A model generated the notes under the pieces. It saw nothing but the letters and a program-made list of their open reading frames with translations, ran no database searches and was not told the origin of the DNA. From contig DRJJ01000074.1 in NCBI GenBank assembly GCA_011052255.1, positions 1 to 18,068 on the forward strand: a stretch of 18,068 nucleotides of DNA. The letters are read 5' to 3'. A program made the position numbers and the translations under genes. Positions within the stretch are counted from its first letter, which is position 1, and every line of letters begins with the position of its first letter. The DNA is from Gammaproteobacteria bacterium. Its GTDB lineage: Bacteria; Pseudomonadota; Gammaproteobacteria; DRJJ01. Shown here piece after piece: positions 1 through 7,755 of the stretch.

Positions 1-860
1 GGGTAGCCGAAGCACAGCATCTGGTCGACATCATCAACCAGACCGATCTTATTGAAGGCCCGGATGGTGAAGAAAAGCTGGGTCAACCGATGATCAACCT
101 GAGCCTGCTACGGGAATGGGGCACAGTTGATTTCTTTATACTACCCGGCTTCAGAGAACGTACTTTTCCTGGCAGGAAAGGCCGACTACGATCAGTACCA
201 GGTATTGATCCGAATAATGCGTTATATGAATCTTCACGCAAAGAACTTCATGTTGACTGGGCACTACGCTGGAGCCATATCATCGGTGACTGGGATATCG
301 GTCTGTCCTATTTTGACGGCACCTCACGCGACCCCCGCTTTGTACCTTCTGTGAACAGTTCCGGTGAAACCCTGTTCGTCCCGTTTTATGACCAGATCCA
401 GCAAACAGGGCTTGATGTACAGGTCACCAAAGAGGGTTGGTTATGGAAACTGGAGGCCATTAACCGGCGCGGTATGGGGGAAACCTACAATGCATTCACG
501 GCCGGTTTTGAATACACCATTGTCGGGACTCTGGACAGCCAGGCCGATCTGGGGCTGATCTCTGAATACCTGTATGACGACCGTGGCATAAATGCCATCA
601 CCCTGTTCCAGAATGACCTGATGCTGGGCACACGACTGACACTCAACGATGAACAGTCTACCGAATTTCTGCTGGGCATTATCACCGACATGGATGAAAC
701 CAGCGAACGTTCTTACTTCATTGAAGCCAGTCGACGTATTGGTGACCGCTGGAAACTTAATCTTGAGCTACGTATCTTCTCATTACAAAACCCGGTCAGC
801 CCTTTTTATGCATTGAGAAATGATGATTATCTACAACTGGAGTTGTTTAGGTACTTTTAG
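1..860 (+). CDS. Outer-membrane beta-barrel protein, C-terminal part (5' end outside window)
   Basis: The reading frame is open from base 3 to the TAG at 858-860, so the gene enters from the left edge and about 285 residues are visible. The internal ATG at 90 is not taken as the start because the frame upstream encodes a similar hydrophilic sequence (VAEAQHLVDIINQTDLIEG) without interruption. The protein shows alternating polar/aromatic beta-strand segments (for example HVDWALRWSHIIGDWDIGLS and RWKLNLELRIFSL) and ends in Phe (LELFRYF), which is typical of Gram-negative outer-membrane barrels recognised by BamA. I cannot name a family or substrate. The last codon and stop lie inside the first copy of a local direct repeat (855-889), so the exact C-terminus may have been set by that repeat. 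The gene converges on the glycosyltransferase gene. Confidence 0.7.
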   Translation, partial: VAEAQHLVDIINQTDLIEGPDGEEKLGQPMINLSLLREWGTVDFFILPGFRERTFPGRKGRLRSVPGIDPNNALYESSRKELHVDWALRWSHIIGDWDIGLSYFDGTSRDPRFVPSVNSSGETLFVPFYDQIQQTGLDVQVTKEGWLWKLEAINRRGMGETYNAFTAGFEYTIVGTLDSQADLGLISEYLYDDRGINAITLFQNDLMLGTRLTLNDEQSTEFLLGIITDMDETSERSYFIEASRRIGDRWKLNLELRIFSLQNPVSPFYALRNDDYLQLELFRYF

Positions 861-943
861 GGTGAAATGTAAGGCCTGACCCTGTTCATCGTGACCCTGT
901 TCACCGCTTTTTAGGGTGAAATGTAAGGCCTGACCCTGTTCAT
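855..943. repeat. Two 35-bp direct repeats, 54 bp apart
   Basis: The same 35-base sequence starts at 855 and at 909. It begins ttttagggtgaaatg and continues through aaggcctgaccctgttcat. The repeats are identical by eye. The first copy supplies the final Phe codon and stop of the barrel gene. The linker contains gtgaccctgttca (891-903), which recurs at 948-960. The aaggcctgaccc core resembles REP-type intergenic sequences seen in many gammaproteobacteria; that family link is from memory and not checked. Confidence 0.85.
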
Positions 944-1005
944 GCGTGTGACCCTGTTCATGCGTGCTGTTCATGCGTGTTCACCGTTTCTGTTCACCGT
1001 TTCTG
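936..1005. repeat. Short tandem and near-tandem repeats
   Basis: The 13-mer ctgttcatgcgtg occurs at 936-948, 954-966 and 967-979, the last two being contiguous. It is followed directly by two tandem copies of the 13-mer ttcaccgtttctg at 980-992 and 993-1005. The stretch looks like repeated slippage or duplication of parts of the larger 35-bp repeat. It separates two convergent genes. There is no obvious U-tract terminator in it. Confidence 0.85.
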
Positions 1006-1022
1006 ATCGAAGTACAAAATTG

Positions 1023-2225
1023 TTACTGTTCAGCAGCGAGAAGTAACTCACATTGTCTGGCAATATTATCGACAGGTTGCTGCGCCAGTAAATGTTTATA
1101 TTTATCAGCAAACTGTTTTGCCTGTTTTAGATATGATGGTGTTTCCAGAATTTCTGTTAGCTTCTGTGCAATATCTTCTACGCTGGGCTCAAGATCACAG
1201 AGTAAGGCCGTACCCAGTTCTCTGGCATTTAGCGCCATTGTGTATTGCTCAATTTGCATGGGAAATAACAGCTGAGGGATGCCGCCTAATAATATAGTTG
1301 ACAACATACCACCGCCTGCATGGCTAAGCACCGCATCACATTCCTGAATTATATTACTCATCCGGTAGGATTCCCGACTGAACTGCAATGTAGGCGACTG
1401 ATATTTTTCAATAATGCTATCCGGCAAATTGGACACAAATATCAAACTATTCCCACCCATCTGTTGCATAGCTTTTATTATGTTCTCTACTCCATCGTAT
1501 TCCAGCTTCAGGTACGCAAATATCTTTTTACCGGGATGGTTAGCCCAGGTGGGGGCAATGCCACTGTCTTCTCCCCATATCGGCCCCCAATAAGTTGTGT
1601 TTTGTCGGTTTGGGTAGAAATCCAGCTCTTGAAAGGTGGTGATGAAATTTTCTTCAACATGAAATATTTCACATAAACGGGTAATCGGGGTTAAATGTAA
1701 CGCCTCCAGTACTTCATTAATCACATTCATCACATTTTGATCGGATGTCCTGAGTCGTTTGTCGGTGACTTTGGCCCAGGGCCTTAGCCCAGGTGTGGGA
1801 CTGGCATCAGGTGGGGTAAAAAAACCGCTCCCGATGATTGCCCGTGGTACGGTAAGGTCTCGGGCAGCAATTAATGCAGTAGGCGCGTAGTCAAACAACA
1901 CCAGGTCCGGTTTGATTAGTTCAAAGATATTGCGCCAGGCCTTGACCACCCCAAGCAAACCATTTTTATCCAGGTATCCGAATTGCATCAGTATCTCGGC
2001 GTAATTCTCCGGTGGGCTGGGTAGCCCGTGGGCCTGTAATAACCAGACAGGAGCCTGATATGTTTTGAAATGATGCTTGCCGAAAACCGTCTCAGTACCA
2101 GAAAGGTCGCGAACTACAAACGTGATTTCATGCCCCTGCTCTTGCAACTTAAGCGCAAGGGGTAAAAAGCGTTGCAGGTGACCCAAATAGCCTCCCAGCT
2201 CCCAGACACAGAGAATTCTGCTCAC
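1023..2225 (-). CDS. GT-B fold glycosyltransferase (UGT/MGT-like)
   Basis: The gene encodes 400 residues from a GTG start; an alternative start is not evident. The N-terminal half has a glycine-rich acceptor-side loop (GGYLGHLQRFLPLA, residues 11-24) and the PDLVLFDYAPTA segment (106-117). The C-terminal half has the nucleotide-sugar site of UGT/MGT enzymes: DAVLSHAGGGMLSTILLGG (297-315) followed by PMQIEQ (322-327), which places the usual His and Gln/acidic sugar contacts. There is no signal peptide, so the protein is cytoplasmic or peripheral to the membrane. Such enzymes transfer a sugar from a nucleotide donor to a small molecule, lipid or sterol; the acceptor here is unknown. The gene lies 71 bases after the beta-helix gene in the same orientation and is probably the last gene of that operon. 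Parts are AT-rich relative to pepN or pheT. Confidence 0.85.
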   Translation of the reverse strand: MSRILCVWELGGYLGHLQRFLPLALKLQEQGHEITFVVRDLSGTETVFGKHHFKTYQAPVWLLQAHGLPSPPENYAEILMQFGYLDKNGLLGVVKAWRNIFELIKPDLVLFDYAPTALIAARDLTVPRAIIGSGFFTPPDASPTPGLRPWAKVTDKRLRTSDQNVMNVINEVLEALHLTPITRLCEIFHVEENFITTFQELDFYPNRQNTTYWGPIWGEDSGIAPTWANHPGKKIFAYLKLEYDGVENIIKAMQQMGGNSLIFVSNLPDSIIEKYQSPTLQFSRESYRMSNIIQECDAVLSHAGGGMLSTILLGGIPQLLFPMQIEQYTMALNARELGTALLCDLEPSVEDIAQKLTEILETPSYLKQAKQFADKYKHLLAQQPVDNIARQCELLLAAEQ

Positions 2226-2296
2226 CGAATTATTCTCACTTCTTCATATTTATGGATGAATACAGGTATCTACAGGCAGATTGATACCTTCTTTTA

Positions 2297-3967
2297 TCAG
2301 TCGGCTGTCATTTCATACATACCAATATCGGGTGCCTGACCGTTATATTTTAGCGTAAGACCCTGATTTTCATCCCAGGTTAAACGCTTGTCCAATGTAA
2401 GTGTTTTTCCTTTATAGTCGATTGACAGAATCATGGCAGTTTCTTTCTGACCCTTGAGCTGGATAATATCTCCCTTCTCTCCCGGGATACTGAAACCGTC
2501 ATAAAAATACCCTACGTCTTTGACAGGAATAACGGTACCACTACCGGAACCAGTCGTTTGAGTGAGGAAAGCACCTTTGTCAATTAACGGGCTATCCGGT
2601 TTCAGATGAAAATCTCGTTCTTGCTCGTTAACGAAAGACGGGTTCTTTTCAACCGTATTTTTTACGAGTTCCGGGTAATCAGATTCCCAGTCAGCAATAG
2701 TTAACCTGCCGCCAACTCCTGGTTTACGCCACCCATTTGTTATTAACCAGTAGTCTCCTGGTTCATTACCGAATATGGCATTATTATCGAGTAAAAACCC
2801 ATTCAGGCGCGCCGTCTTGATTTGCACCGGCTGGCCATCGAGCTGGTTAACCCACCATCGCCATCGGGTATCATTTGCTACAAACTCACTTTTTGTGAAA
2901 ATATTATTCTGAAATATATTGTCTTTCATGTCCTGACCATCAGCGATATCAATGCCAGCAAAGTGCATACCATAAAATACATTATGGTAAGTACGATTGC
3001 TTAAATTATACCGGGCCTCTTTTCCATAAATAGCAAATCGAATACCGGGCCCTGCCAGATCATGGAACTTATTGAATCTTATGATGCCATTTTGACCCGC
3101 GTACTGCATTCCTGAGTAGGGCGAACTATTACCGCTTGAGGGTACAAAAGCAAAATCATTTCCCTCGATCAGATTATATTTTGTTGCATTGTGTCTTTTA
3201 AAACCAGCATGATGATGGCAATCATAAACTTCACCGATTTTTTGTCTTTTATTGTGAAAGTAATTATTTCTGATAACATTAAAATTTCCACAACGGATAT
3301 CCCACAGCGCGTGCCTTGCATAATGAAAGGTATTATTTTCAACAATATTGTAATCTGAGCTTATTAGAGACATGCCATCGCTGGAATTATTTTCAAATGT
3401 ATTCCCGGACACACGGTTATAGGTAGCCTCGCTGAAAAAAATCCCGGTCTTGGCACCACCGCCTCCATTTCTGGCGTTTCGGAATTTGTTATTTCTTACA
3501 ATGTTATGACTGGCCTTCAGAAGATAGAGCCATCGATCAACATTATTAACTTCCAGCCCTTCAATTATGAGGTATTGGCGATTAGAGAGATCAATAGCCG
3601 GGCGATAAGGTCCTGTTATAATGACCTTTTCATTTTGAAAATTTCTATATGTAATTTCATTGCCCTTCGTACCTGATGTTTCAGGTGACAATTGTTCGTT
3701 GTAGGTACCCTCGCGTATATACACTGTATCACCCGGTTTTACAGCGGTTACAACTCCCGAGAATTTTTTGTACGCAACTGAAACACCACTACCACACTTT
3801 CGTTTAACAACATCATACTGACTACATTTTTCAGTATTTATATTCAGATCCACATAGTATTGACTGCCCGCCAGTACTGAATTGGGGTACAGCACCGCTA
3901 CAGCCAGAATAATTAAACAGTTTTGATTAAAACCAATATCTTTTATATAACTGAGTCTAGTCATCAT
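2297..3967 (-). CDS. Secreted right-handed parallel beta-helix protein
   Basis: The frame is open back to a TTG at 4024 (575 residues). I prefer the double ATG at 3967/3964 because it gives a normal signal peptide: a charged start (MMTRLSYIKD), a hydrophobic core (CLIILAVAVLY) and a likely cleavage near VLA-GSQ. Neither start has a clear Shine-Dalgarno sequence. The mature protein begins YYVDLN, then GDTVYIREGTYNE, the usual first coil of pectin-lyase-like helices. It continues with many NxF / NNxF coil repeats (NIVRNNKF, NRVSGNTFENN, NIVENNTF, NVIRNNYFHN, GIIRFNKFHD) and ends with a DFHLKPDSPLIDKGA-type cap and a short beta-rich tail finishing PDIGMYE. This fold is used by polysaccharide lyases, epimerases and surface adhesins, and no catalytic set is identifiable. 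The gene is visibly AT-rich (two 60-base lines counted at 35 and 40% GC), unlike its neighbours, which suggests acquisition. Confidence 0.8.
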   Translation of the reverse strand: MMTRLSYIKDIGFNQNCLIILAVAVLYPNSVLAGSQYYVDLNINTEKCSQYDVVKRKCGSGVSVAYKKFSGVVTAVKPGDTVYIREGTYNEQLSPETSGTKGNEITYRNFQNEKVIITGPYRPAIDLSNRQYLIIEGLEVNNVDRWLYLLKASHNIVRNNKFRNARNGGGGAKTGIFFSEATYNRVSGNTFENNSSDGMSLISSDYNIVENNTFHYARHALWDIRCGNFNVIRNNYFHNKRQKIGEVYDCHHHAGFKRHNATKYNLIEGNDFAFVPSSGNSSPYSGMQYAGQNGIIRFNKFHDLAGPGIRFAIYGKEARYNLSNRTYHNVFYGMHFAGIDIADGQDMKDNIFQNNIFTKSEFVANDTRWRWWVNQLDGQPVQIKTARLNGFLLDNNAIFGNEPGDYWLITNGWRKPGVGGRLTIADWESDYPELVKNTVEKNPSFVNEQERDFHLKPDSPLIDKGAFLTQTTGSGSGTVIPVKDVGYFYDGFSIPGEKGDIIQLKGQKETAMILSIDYKGKTLTLDKRLTWDENQGLTLKYNGQAPDIGMYEMTAD

Positions 3968-4038
3968 AAAAAAGTCACGCGCATTTACATCAAAAGCGAT
4001 ACGGTATAATTCTTTAAGCCGCAAACCTGAATGAACCT

Positions 4039-5409
4039 TTATGATACCTTCCTGCTTACGAAAAAAAAGCTCATATCGTCACGTACGCTTTTCTCACCAA
4101 TATGGCGGCTTAGTCCATCAAGAATATATTGTTTTACTCTTTCAGGTGATGTACCACAGTGATCACAGAGTATCTGGTCAAGAACCGGTTTGAATTGCGT
4201 GCCGTCCATACCGTTAGCTTCACTAAGACCATCCGTATAGGCAAACAATGTTGAACCGGGATTAAATGGCATGCTGTGCATCTGAAATTGATAATTTTCC
4301 AGTACACCCAGTACCGGATCAGCTTGACTGAGTTCAATCACATTTCCAGACACTCTTTCGCATACCAGAGGGGGATTATGTCCACAATTGACATATTGTA
4401 GCTCGTTAAGATCCTTATCCAGGTGCATTGCAATCAAGGTGACAAACCGCCCACGGGCACTGGCATCAAAAACCGCCTGATTAAGAATACGCATCATATC
4501 GCGCAGGTCTCGCCCCTCCTGCACCATTAAACGTATAATAGACTGCAGGTTAGCCATCATCATGGCGGCCGCGTAGCCTTTTCCTGACACGTCTGCCATA
4601 AAGGCATAGTGGCTACCATCGTCTACCGAAATAACATCAAAATAATCACCTCCTACCGCATCAGCCGGTCGATAGAACGAGGTCATTTCATAATATTCGT
4701 CACTTTTAAGCTGTTCAGGAATGAGCCGATTCTGTATTTCAGCGGCAAGCATCATGTCTTCTTCCATGTGCTGTATTCGAGCTTCCTGCCTGGCCTGCTC
4801 AACTGCCCGACTCAACAGACGACGTGCCTGCAAGGCGATCAGCATCGCGGCGGCACCCATGGTCAGGAATATCATGGAGCGTACCAGGATAGCAGGCCAG
4901 CCAGTATTGTAGATGGCGTAGTCCTCTGGCATTACCATGTCTTGCAGCCAGAATGCGTAGACACCTATATATTGACCCGCCGCAAAACCGGCAGCCGTGA
5001 TGGCTACCTTGGGGTTAAAAGTCAGACTGCTTACACCTATAATGAGCAAATAGAAAAAGGGTGCGGCAGAAGTCAATGCAAATGTGACACCCACCAGGGT
5101 GGCACTGACCAGTAGAAAGAGCGTGACCACAGACACCTGTATGATGACATTTACGAACTTTATGTAATGATGATAGTGCCCATACCTGATCACCAGTGCC
5201 AACAAGATAAACCAGGCAACCAGAAACAGGCTCATGCCCGCAACCGTGTAACGAAAAGTCAGACTCAGATGTTGCAGCTGTGTATGGAAAATTATATTGA
5301 TAAATATCAGCGTAACAATCAATAATACACTGATACTGCTTTGTGAACGTATCTCAACACGCGCAATCGCGCTTTCAAAGGTTTCCAGCTGATCGTTATT
5401 TTCAGGCAC
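4039..5409 (-). CDS. Membrane-anchored SpoIIE/PP2C-type serine phosphatase (RsbU-like)
   Basis: The gene encodes 456 residues starting with GTG. GAGG lies about six bases upstream, inside the end of the exporter gene, and the first 8 bases overlap it, so translation is probably coupled. Residues about 25-195 form roughly six membrane helices with no recognisable ligand domain. Residues 196-222 are a charged helical linker (likely coiled coil). From about 225 comes a PPM/SpoIIE phosphatase domain with its metal-binding acidic residues intact: VGGDYFD (252-258), ADVSGKG (272-278), NCGHNPP (341-347), YTDGL (391-395) and RDDMS (443-447). Known relatives dephosphorylate anti-sigma-factor antagonists or similar STAS partners in response to a sensed signal. 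No STAS or RsbW-like kinase gene is in this window, so the partner must be elsewhere. It is probably co-transcribed with the exporter, beta-helix and glycosyltransferase genes. Confidence 0.9.
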   Translation of the reverse strand: MPENNDQLETFESAIARVEIRSQSSISVLLIVTLIFINIIFHTQLQHLSLTFRYTVAGMSLFLVAWFILLALVIRYGHYHHYIKFVNVIIQVSVVTLFLLVSATLVGVTFALTSAAPFFYLLIIGVSSLTFNPKVAITAAGFAAGQYIGVYAFWLQDMVMPEDYAIYNTGWPAILVRSMIFLTMGAAAMLIALQARRLLSRAVEQARQEARIQHMEEDMMLAAEIQNRLIPEQLKSDEYYEMTSFYRPADAVGGDYFDVISVDDGSHYAFMADVSGKGYAAAMMMANLQSIIRLMVQEGRDLRDMMRILNQAVFDASARGRFVTLIAMHLDKDLNELQYVNCGHNPPLVCERVSGNVIELSQADPVLGVLENYQFQMHSMPFNPGSTLFAYTDGLSEANGMDGTQFKPVLDQILCDHCGTSPERVKQYILDGLSRHIGEKSVRDDMSFFFVSRKVS

Positions 5410-6682
5410 GCTTATCCTCTACAGCACTGTGATTCTCGCTGGCTGATGTACTATCACGATTCCGTTGGGTACTGACATACCAGACTGCTGCTGCAATCAT
5501 AACAAGGCCGAACATGATGGTCACGTTTGTCAGTAATATCCAGTCTGCCAACAGACCCGATAAAAGACTACCCAGTGGCATCAGCCCAATAAACACCATA
5601 CTGAACAAACCCATAATGCGGCCACGTATCGAGTCGGGAATAATATGCTGGATAGCAATATTACTGCTTGCAGTCTGGGTAGACTGGCAAAAACCGATAA
5701 TAAATAAAACCAGCATACCCGGCAATAAGCTCTCGATTTGTGAAAACAACAACAGGCTAACACCCATAACCGTTGCAGACAGTACTATGGTACGTTCCTG
5801 ACCTGTATGGCTTGAATAGATAGCCAGCCTTATGGCACCTGCCAATGCGCCAGCCCCCAGTGAGCCCAATAGCAGCCCCAGTGTACGCGAATCACCCCCG
5901 TAGACACCTGTAGCGAAAACCGGCATCAGTACCGACACACCAGATTGTGCCACACTGGCTGCCGCTACCAGCAACAGCACATCACGTATCGCTTTATGCC
6001 GATGTGCATAACGCAATGCATAGATAATACGTGTCAGGGTCGGTTCATCTGTGGTGCTCTCTGGCTGGTAATCACCTCGCATCCGCAAAAATCCGAACAG
6101 TATTACCATATAGCTAACTGCGTTTAGTACAAACACCCATCCTTCGCTACTCTGGGCAACCATCCACCCTGCCAGGGCCGGGCCAATAAACCGTGCTACA
6201 TTAAACGCGCTTGAATTCAGGGCGATTGCGTTGGCCAGGTGATCACGGGGTACGCTATGTGCGATAAAGGCATGCCTTGCCGGTATTTCTACTGCATGTA
6301 TGACTCCCAGCAACAATGCCATAATGATAATCTGCCATACCTGTATCAGACCGGTCAGAGTCAAAATTGCCAGTATAATGGCTTGCAGTGCAGCCAGGCC
6401 GTGAGCGGCAATCAACAGTTTTCGCTGGTCTACCCTGTCGGCCAGCGCACCAGCAGGCAAGGTTAATAGCAAAACCGGTATCAGTGCAGAAAATGTCACT
6501 ATCCCCAGCATAGTGCTGGATTCGGTCAGGCGATAGACCAGCCACGACTGCGCTACGGTTTGCATCCAGGTGCCGTTGAGTGATACCAGCTGGCTCAGGT
6601 AATACAACCTGTAGTCCCGATTTTGTAATGAGGCAAAGAGTTTCAAATAAAGCTTCCGATCATAATACTTGTTGCTATCCAT
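5402..6682 (-). CDS. MFS transporter (MFS_3 / EntS-like exporter)
   Basis: The gene encodes 426 residues with about twelve hydrophobic segments. The start matches the family (FASLQNRDYRLYYLSQLVSLNGTWMQ, residues 16-41, given here only as landmarks: LQNRDYR and GTWMQ). MFS motif A appears as GALADRVDQRKLL (78-90), and RGRIMGLFSMVFIGLMPLG is typical of the second half. Relatives export siderophores or drugs or are uncharacterised; the substrate is not deducible here. The ATG at 6680-6682 lacks a clear Shine-Dalgarno. It is the first gene of the minus-strand set, and the phosphatase start lies within its last codons (GTGCCTGA overlap). The intergenic region upstream is shared with the divergent ThiL-like gene. 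Confidence 0.88.
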   Translation of the reverse strand: MDSNKYYDRKLYLKLFASLQNRDYRLYYLSQLVSLNGTWMQTVAQSWLVYRLTESSTMLGIVTFSALIPVLLLTLPAGALADRVDQRKLLIAAHGLAALQAIILAILTLTGLIQVWQIIIMALLLGVIHAVEIPARHAFIAHSVPRDHLANAIALNSSAFNVARFIGPALAGWMVAQSSEGWVFVLNAVSYMVILFGFLRMRGDYQPESTTDEPTLTRIIYALRYAHRHKAIRDVLLLVAAASVAQSGVSVLMPVFATGVYGGDSRTLGLLLGSLGAGALAGAIRLAIYSSHTGQERTIVLSATVMGVSLLLFSQIESLLPGMLVLFIIGFCQSTQTASSNIAIQHIIPDSIRGRIMGLFSMVFIGLMPLGSLLSGLLADWILLTNVTIMFGLVMIAAAVWYVSTQRNRDSTSASENHSAVEDKRA

Positions 6683-6719
6683 GCCGTGATAACATTAAAT
6701 CATGCTGCCTGGATGTTAG

Positions 6720-6746
6720 AACCATACCCTCTCCCCGAGGGCGAGA
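6720..6746. repeat. Degenerate REP-like palindrome (ctctcccc / gagag family)
   Basis: The sequence ccctctccccgagggcgaga (6726-6745) folds into an imperfect hairpin. It resembles the better-preserved copies at 9492-9510 and 17921-17941. It sits in the 146-base gap between the exporter and ThiL-like genes. No convincing promoter could be placed in the gap for either gene; TATTAT at 6807-6812 is a possible -10 for the ThiL-like gene but has no good -35. Confidence 0.5.
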
Positions 6747-6828
6747 GCGTAAAATAACGGCGGTAAATGACACACGAACTATTACAGGATTGTCGACTCC
6801 CCTGGTTATTATACCTGCGAACCATGCT

Positions 6829-7740
6829 ATGAATGAGTTTGAATTGATCAAACATTTTTTTGCCGATACCCGTCACATCAGCCGGACAGATGTATTGACC
6901 GGTATTGGTGATGATGCGGCCCGCGTACACAGCCAGCATGCTGTAATAACCACGAATCTGCTACTGCAGGAGCAGATAGACTTCCAGCCGAATGATGCCG
7001 CCGCCAGTATCGGTCATATGTTAATGGCTCGCACTCTGACGTTGCTCATTGCGCAGGGTGCCCAACCCGCATGGGCGATGCTATCACTAAGCATGCCGAA
7101 GGCTGATAGCAGCTGGCTAGAGGCATTCAGTGAAGCCCTGCTACAAATAGCCAGGCTGGCTGACGTACAGCTGATTGGTGGTGATACAACACGCAGCCCG
7201 AATATCCGTCTGTTACTGAGCTGTCATGGTCTGTTGCCACGCGAGCAATCTGTACAAGCTCACCAGCCCAAACCGGGTGATCTGATCTATGTTGTGGGTT
7301 CTCTGGGTGACAACAGCCTTGCTATTCTCGCTCTGCAAGAAGAGATTCATCTGCCGACAGCAGTTAAGCGTGCTGTTCTGGACAGTCTGTACTACCCTGC
7401 ACCACCACTCGGACTAGACAAAATCCTTGCCACTCTACCCGTGCTTGCATTTCCGCTCACTACCGGTCTCTATGCTTCACTGGATGAAGTCGTTAATGAA
7501 GCCTGCTGCGGGGCCAGTCTGTATGTTGATCAACTACCCTGTGACGGACAAGTCGAATCTCGTCTGCAACAACTTGGTGGCAGAGCGATGTTGTCAGAAT
7601 CGCCACAGCCCTGCACGCTGGCAATGATTGTACCGTCAGATCAGCAGGCTCTGTTTGAACAGTCTGTAACAGACTGTGGATATTGTGCAACCTGGGTGGG
7701 TGTTACGGAATCGCTACCTGAAGTGCGACTGGTAGACTAG
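6829..7740 (+). CDS. ThiL-like (PurM/AIR-synthase fold) protein, probably catalytically inactive
   Basis: I start the protein at ATG 6829 (303 residues, beginning MNEFELIKHFF). This aligns with the N-terminus of thiamine-monophosphate kinase ThiL (E. coli GEFSLIARYF, 325 residues). An upstream GTG at 6580 would run through the exporter's 5' end and add 83 unrelated residues. Shared ThiL signatures are GIGDDA (25-30), GAQPAW (77-82), IGGDTTR (116-122) and KPGDLIYVVGSLGD (148-161). Several acidic metal/ATP ligands of ThiL are replaced: TTD is TTN (41-43), the NLSD segment is TLTL (69-72), DLSDG is PLTTG (209-213), and GGEDYE is replaced by ESPQPC (257-262). The frame is intact, so this is not a plain pseudogene. 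I infer a non-kinase paralogue. It lies divergent from the exporter and converges on aroF with 15 bases between stops, away from the usual nusB/ribH/pgpA context of thiL. Confidence 0.75.
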   Translation: MNEFELIKHFFADTRHISRTDVLTGIGDDAARVHSQHAVITTNLLLQEQIDFQPNDAAASIGHMLMARTLTLLIAQGAQPAWAMLSLSMPKADSSWLEAFSEALLQIARLADVQLIGGDTTRSPNIRLLLSCHGLLPREQSVQAHQPKPGDLIYVVGSLGDNSLAILALQEEIHLPTAVKRAVLDSLYYPAPPLGLDKILATLPVLAFPLTTGLYASLDEVVNEACCGASLYVDQLPCDGQVESRLQQLGGRAMLSESPQPCTLAMIVPSDQQALFEQSVTDCGYCATWVGVTESLPEVRLVD

Positions 7741-7755
7741 CCTGGCAAAATACAA

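Noticed and set aside
855..1005. Repeat cluster considered as a CRISPR array
   Set aside because: Units have different lengths, spacers are not uniform or unique, and no cas genes are present.
964..1275. Plus-strand ORF running from the repeats into the glycosyltransferase gene
   Set aside because: It is antisense to the glycosyltransferase C-terminus and begins in low-complexity repeat sequence.
3968..4024. TTG start for the beta-helix protein
   Set aside because: It would put 19 extra polar residues before a signal peptide that is well formed from the ATG pair at 3967/3964; kept as a possible alternative only.
6580..6828. N-terminal extension of the ThiL-like gene from GTG 6580
   Set aside because: The extension is Cys- and Arg-rich, lies antisense to the exporter's 5' end and a REP palindrome, and ThiL proteins begin at the MNEFEL-equivalent position.
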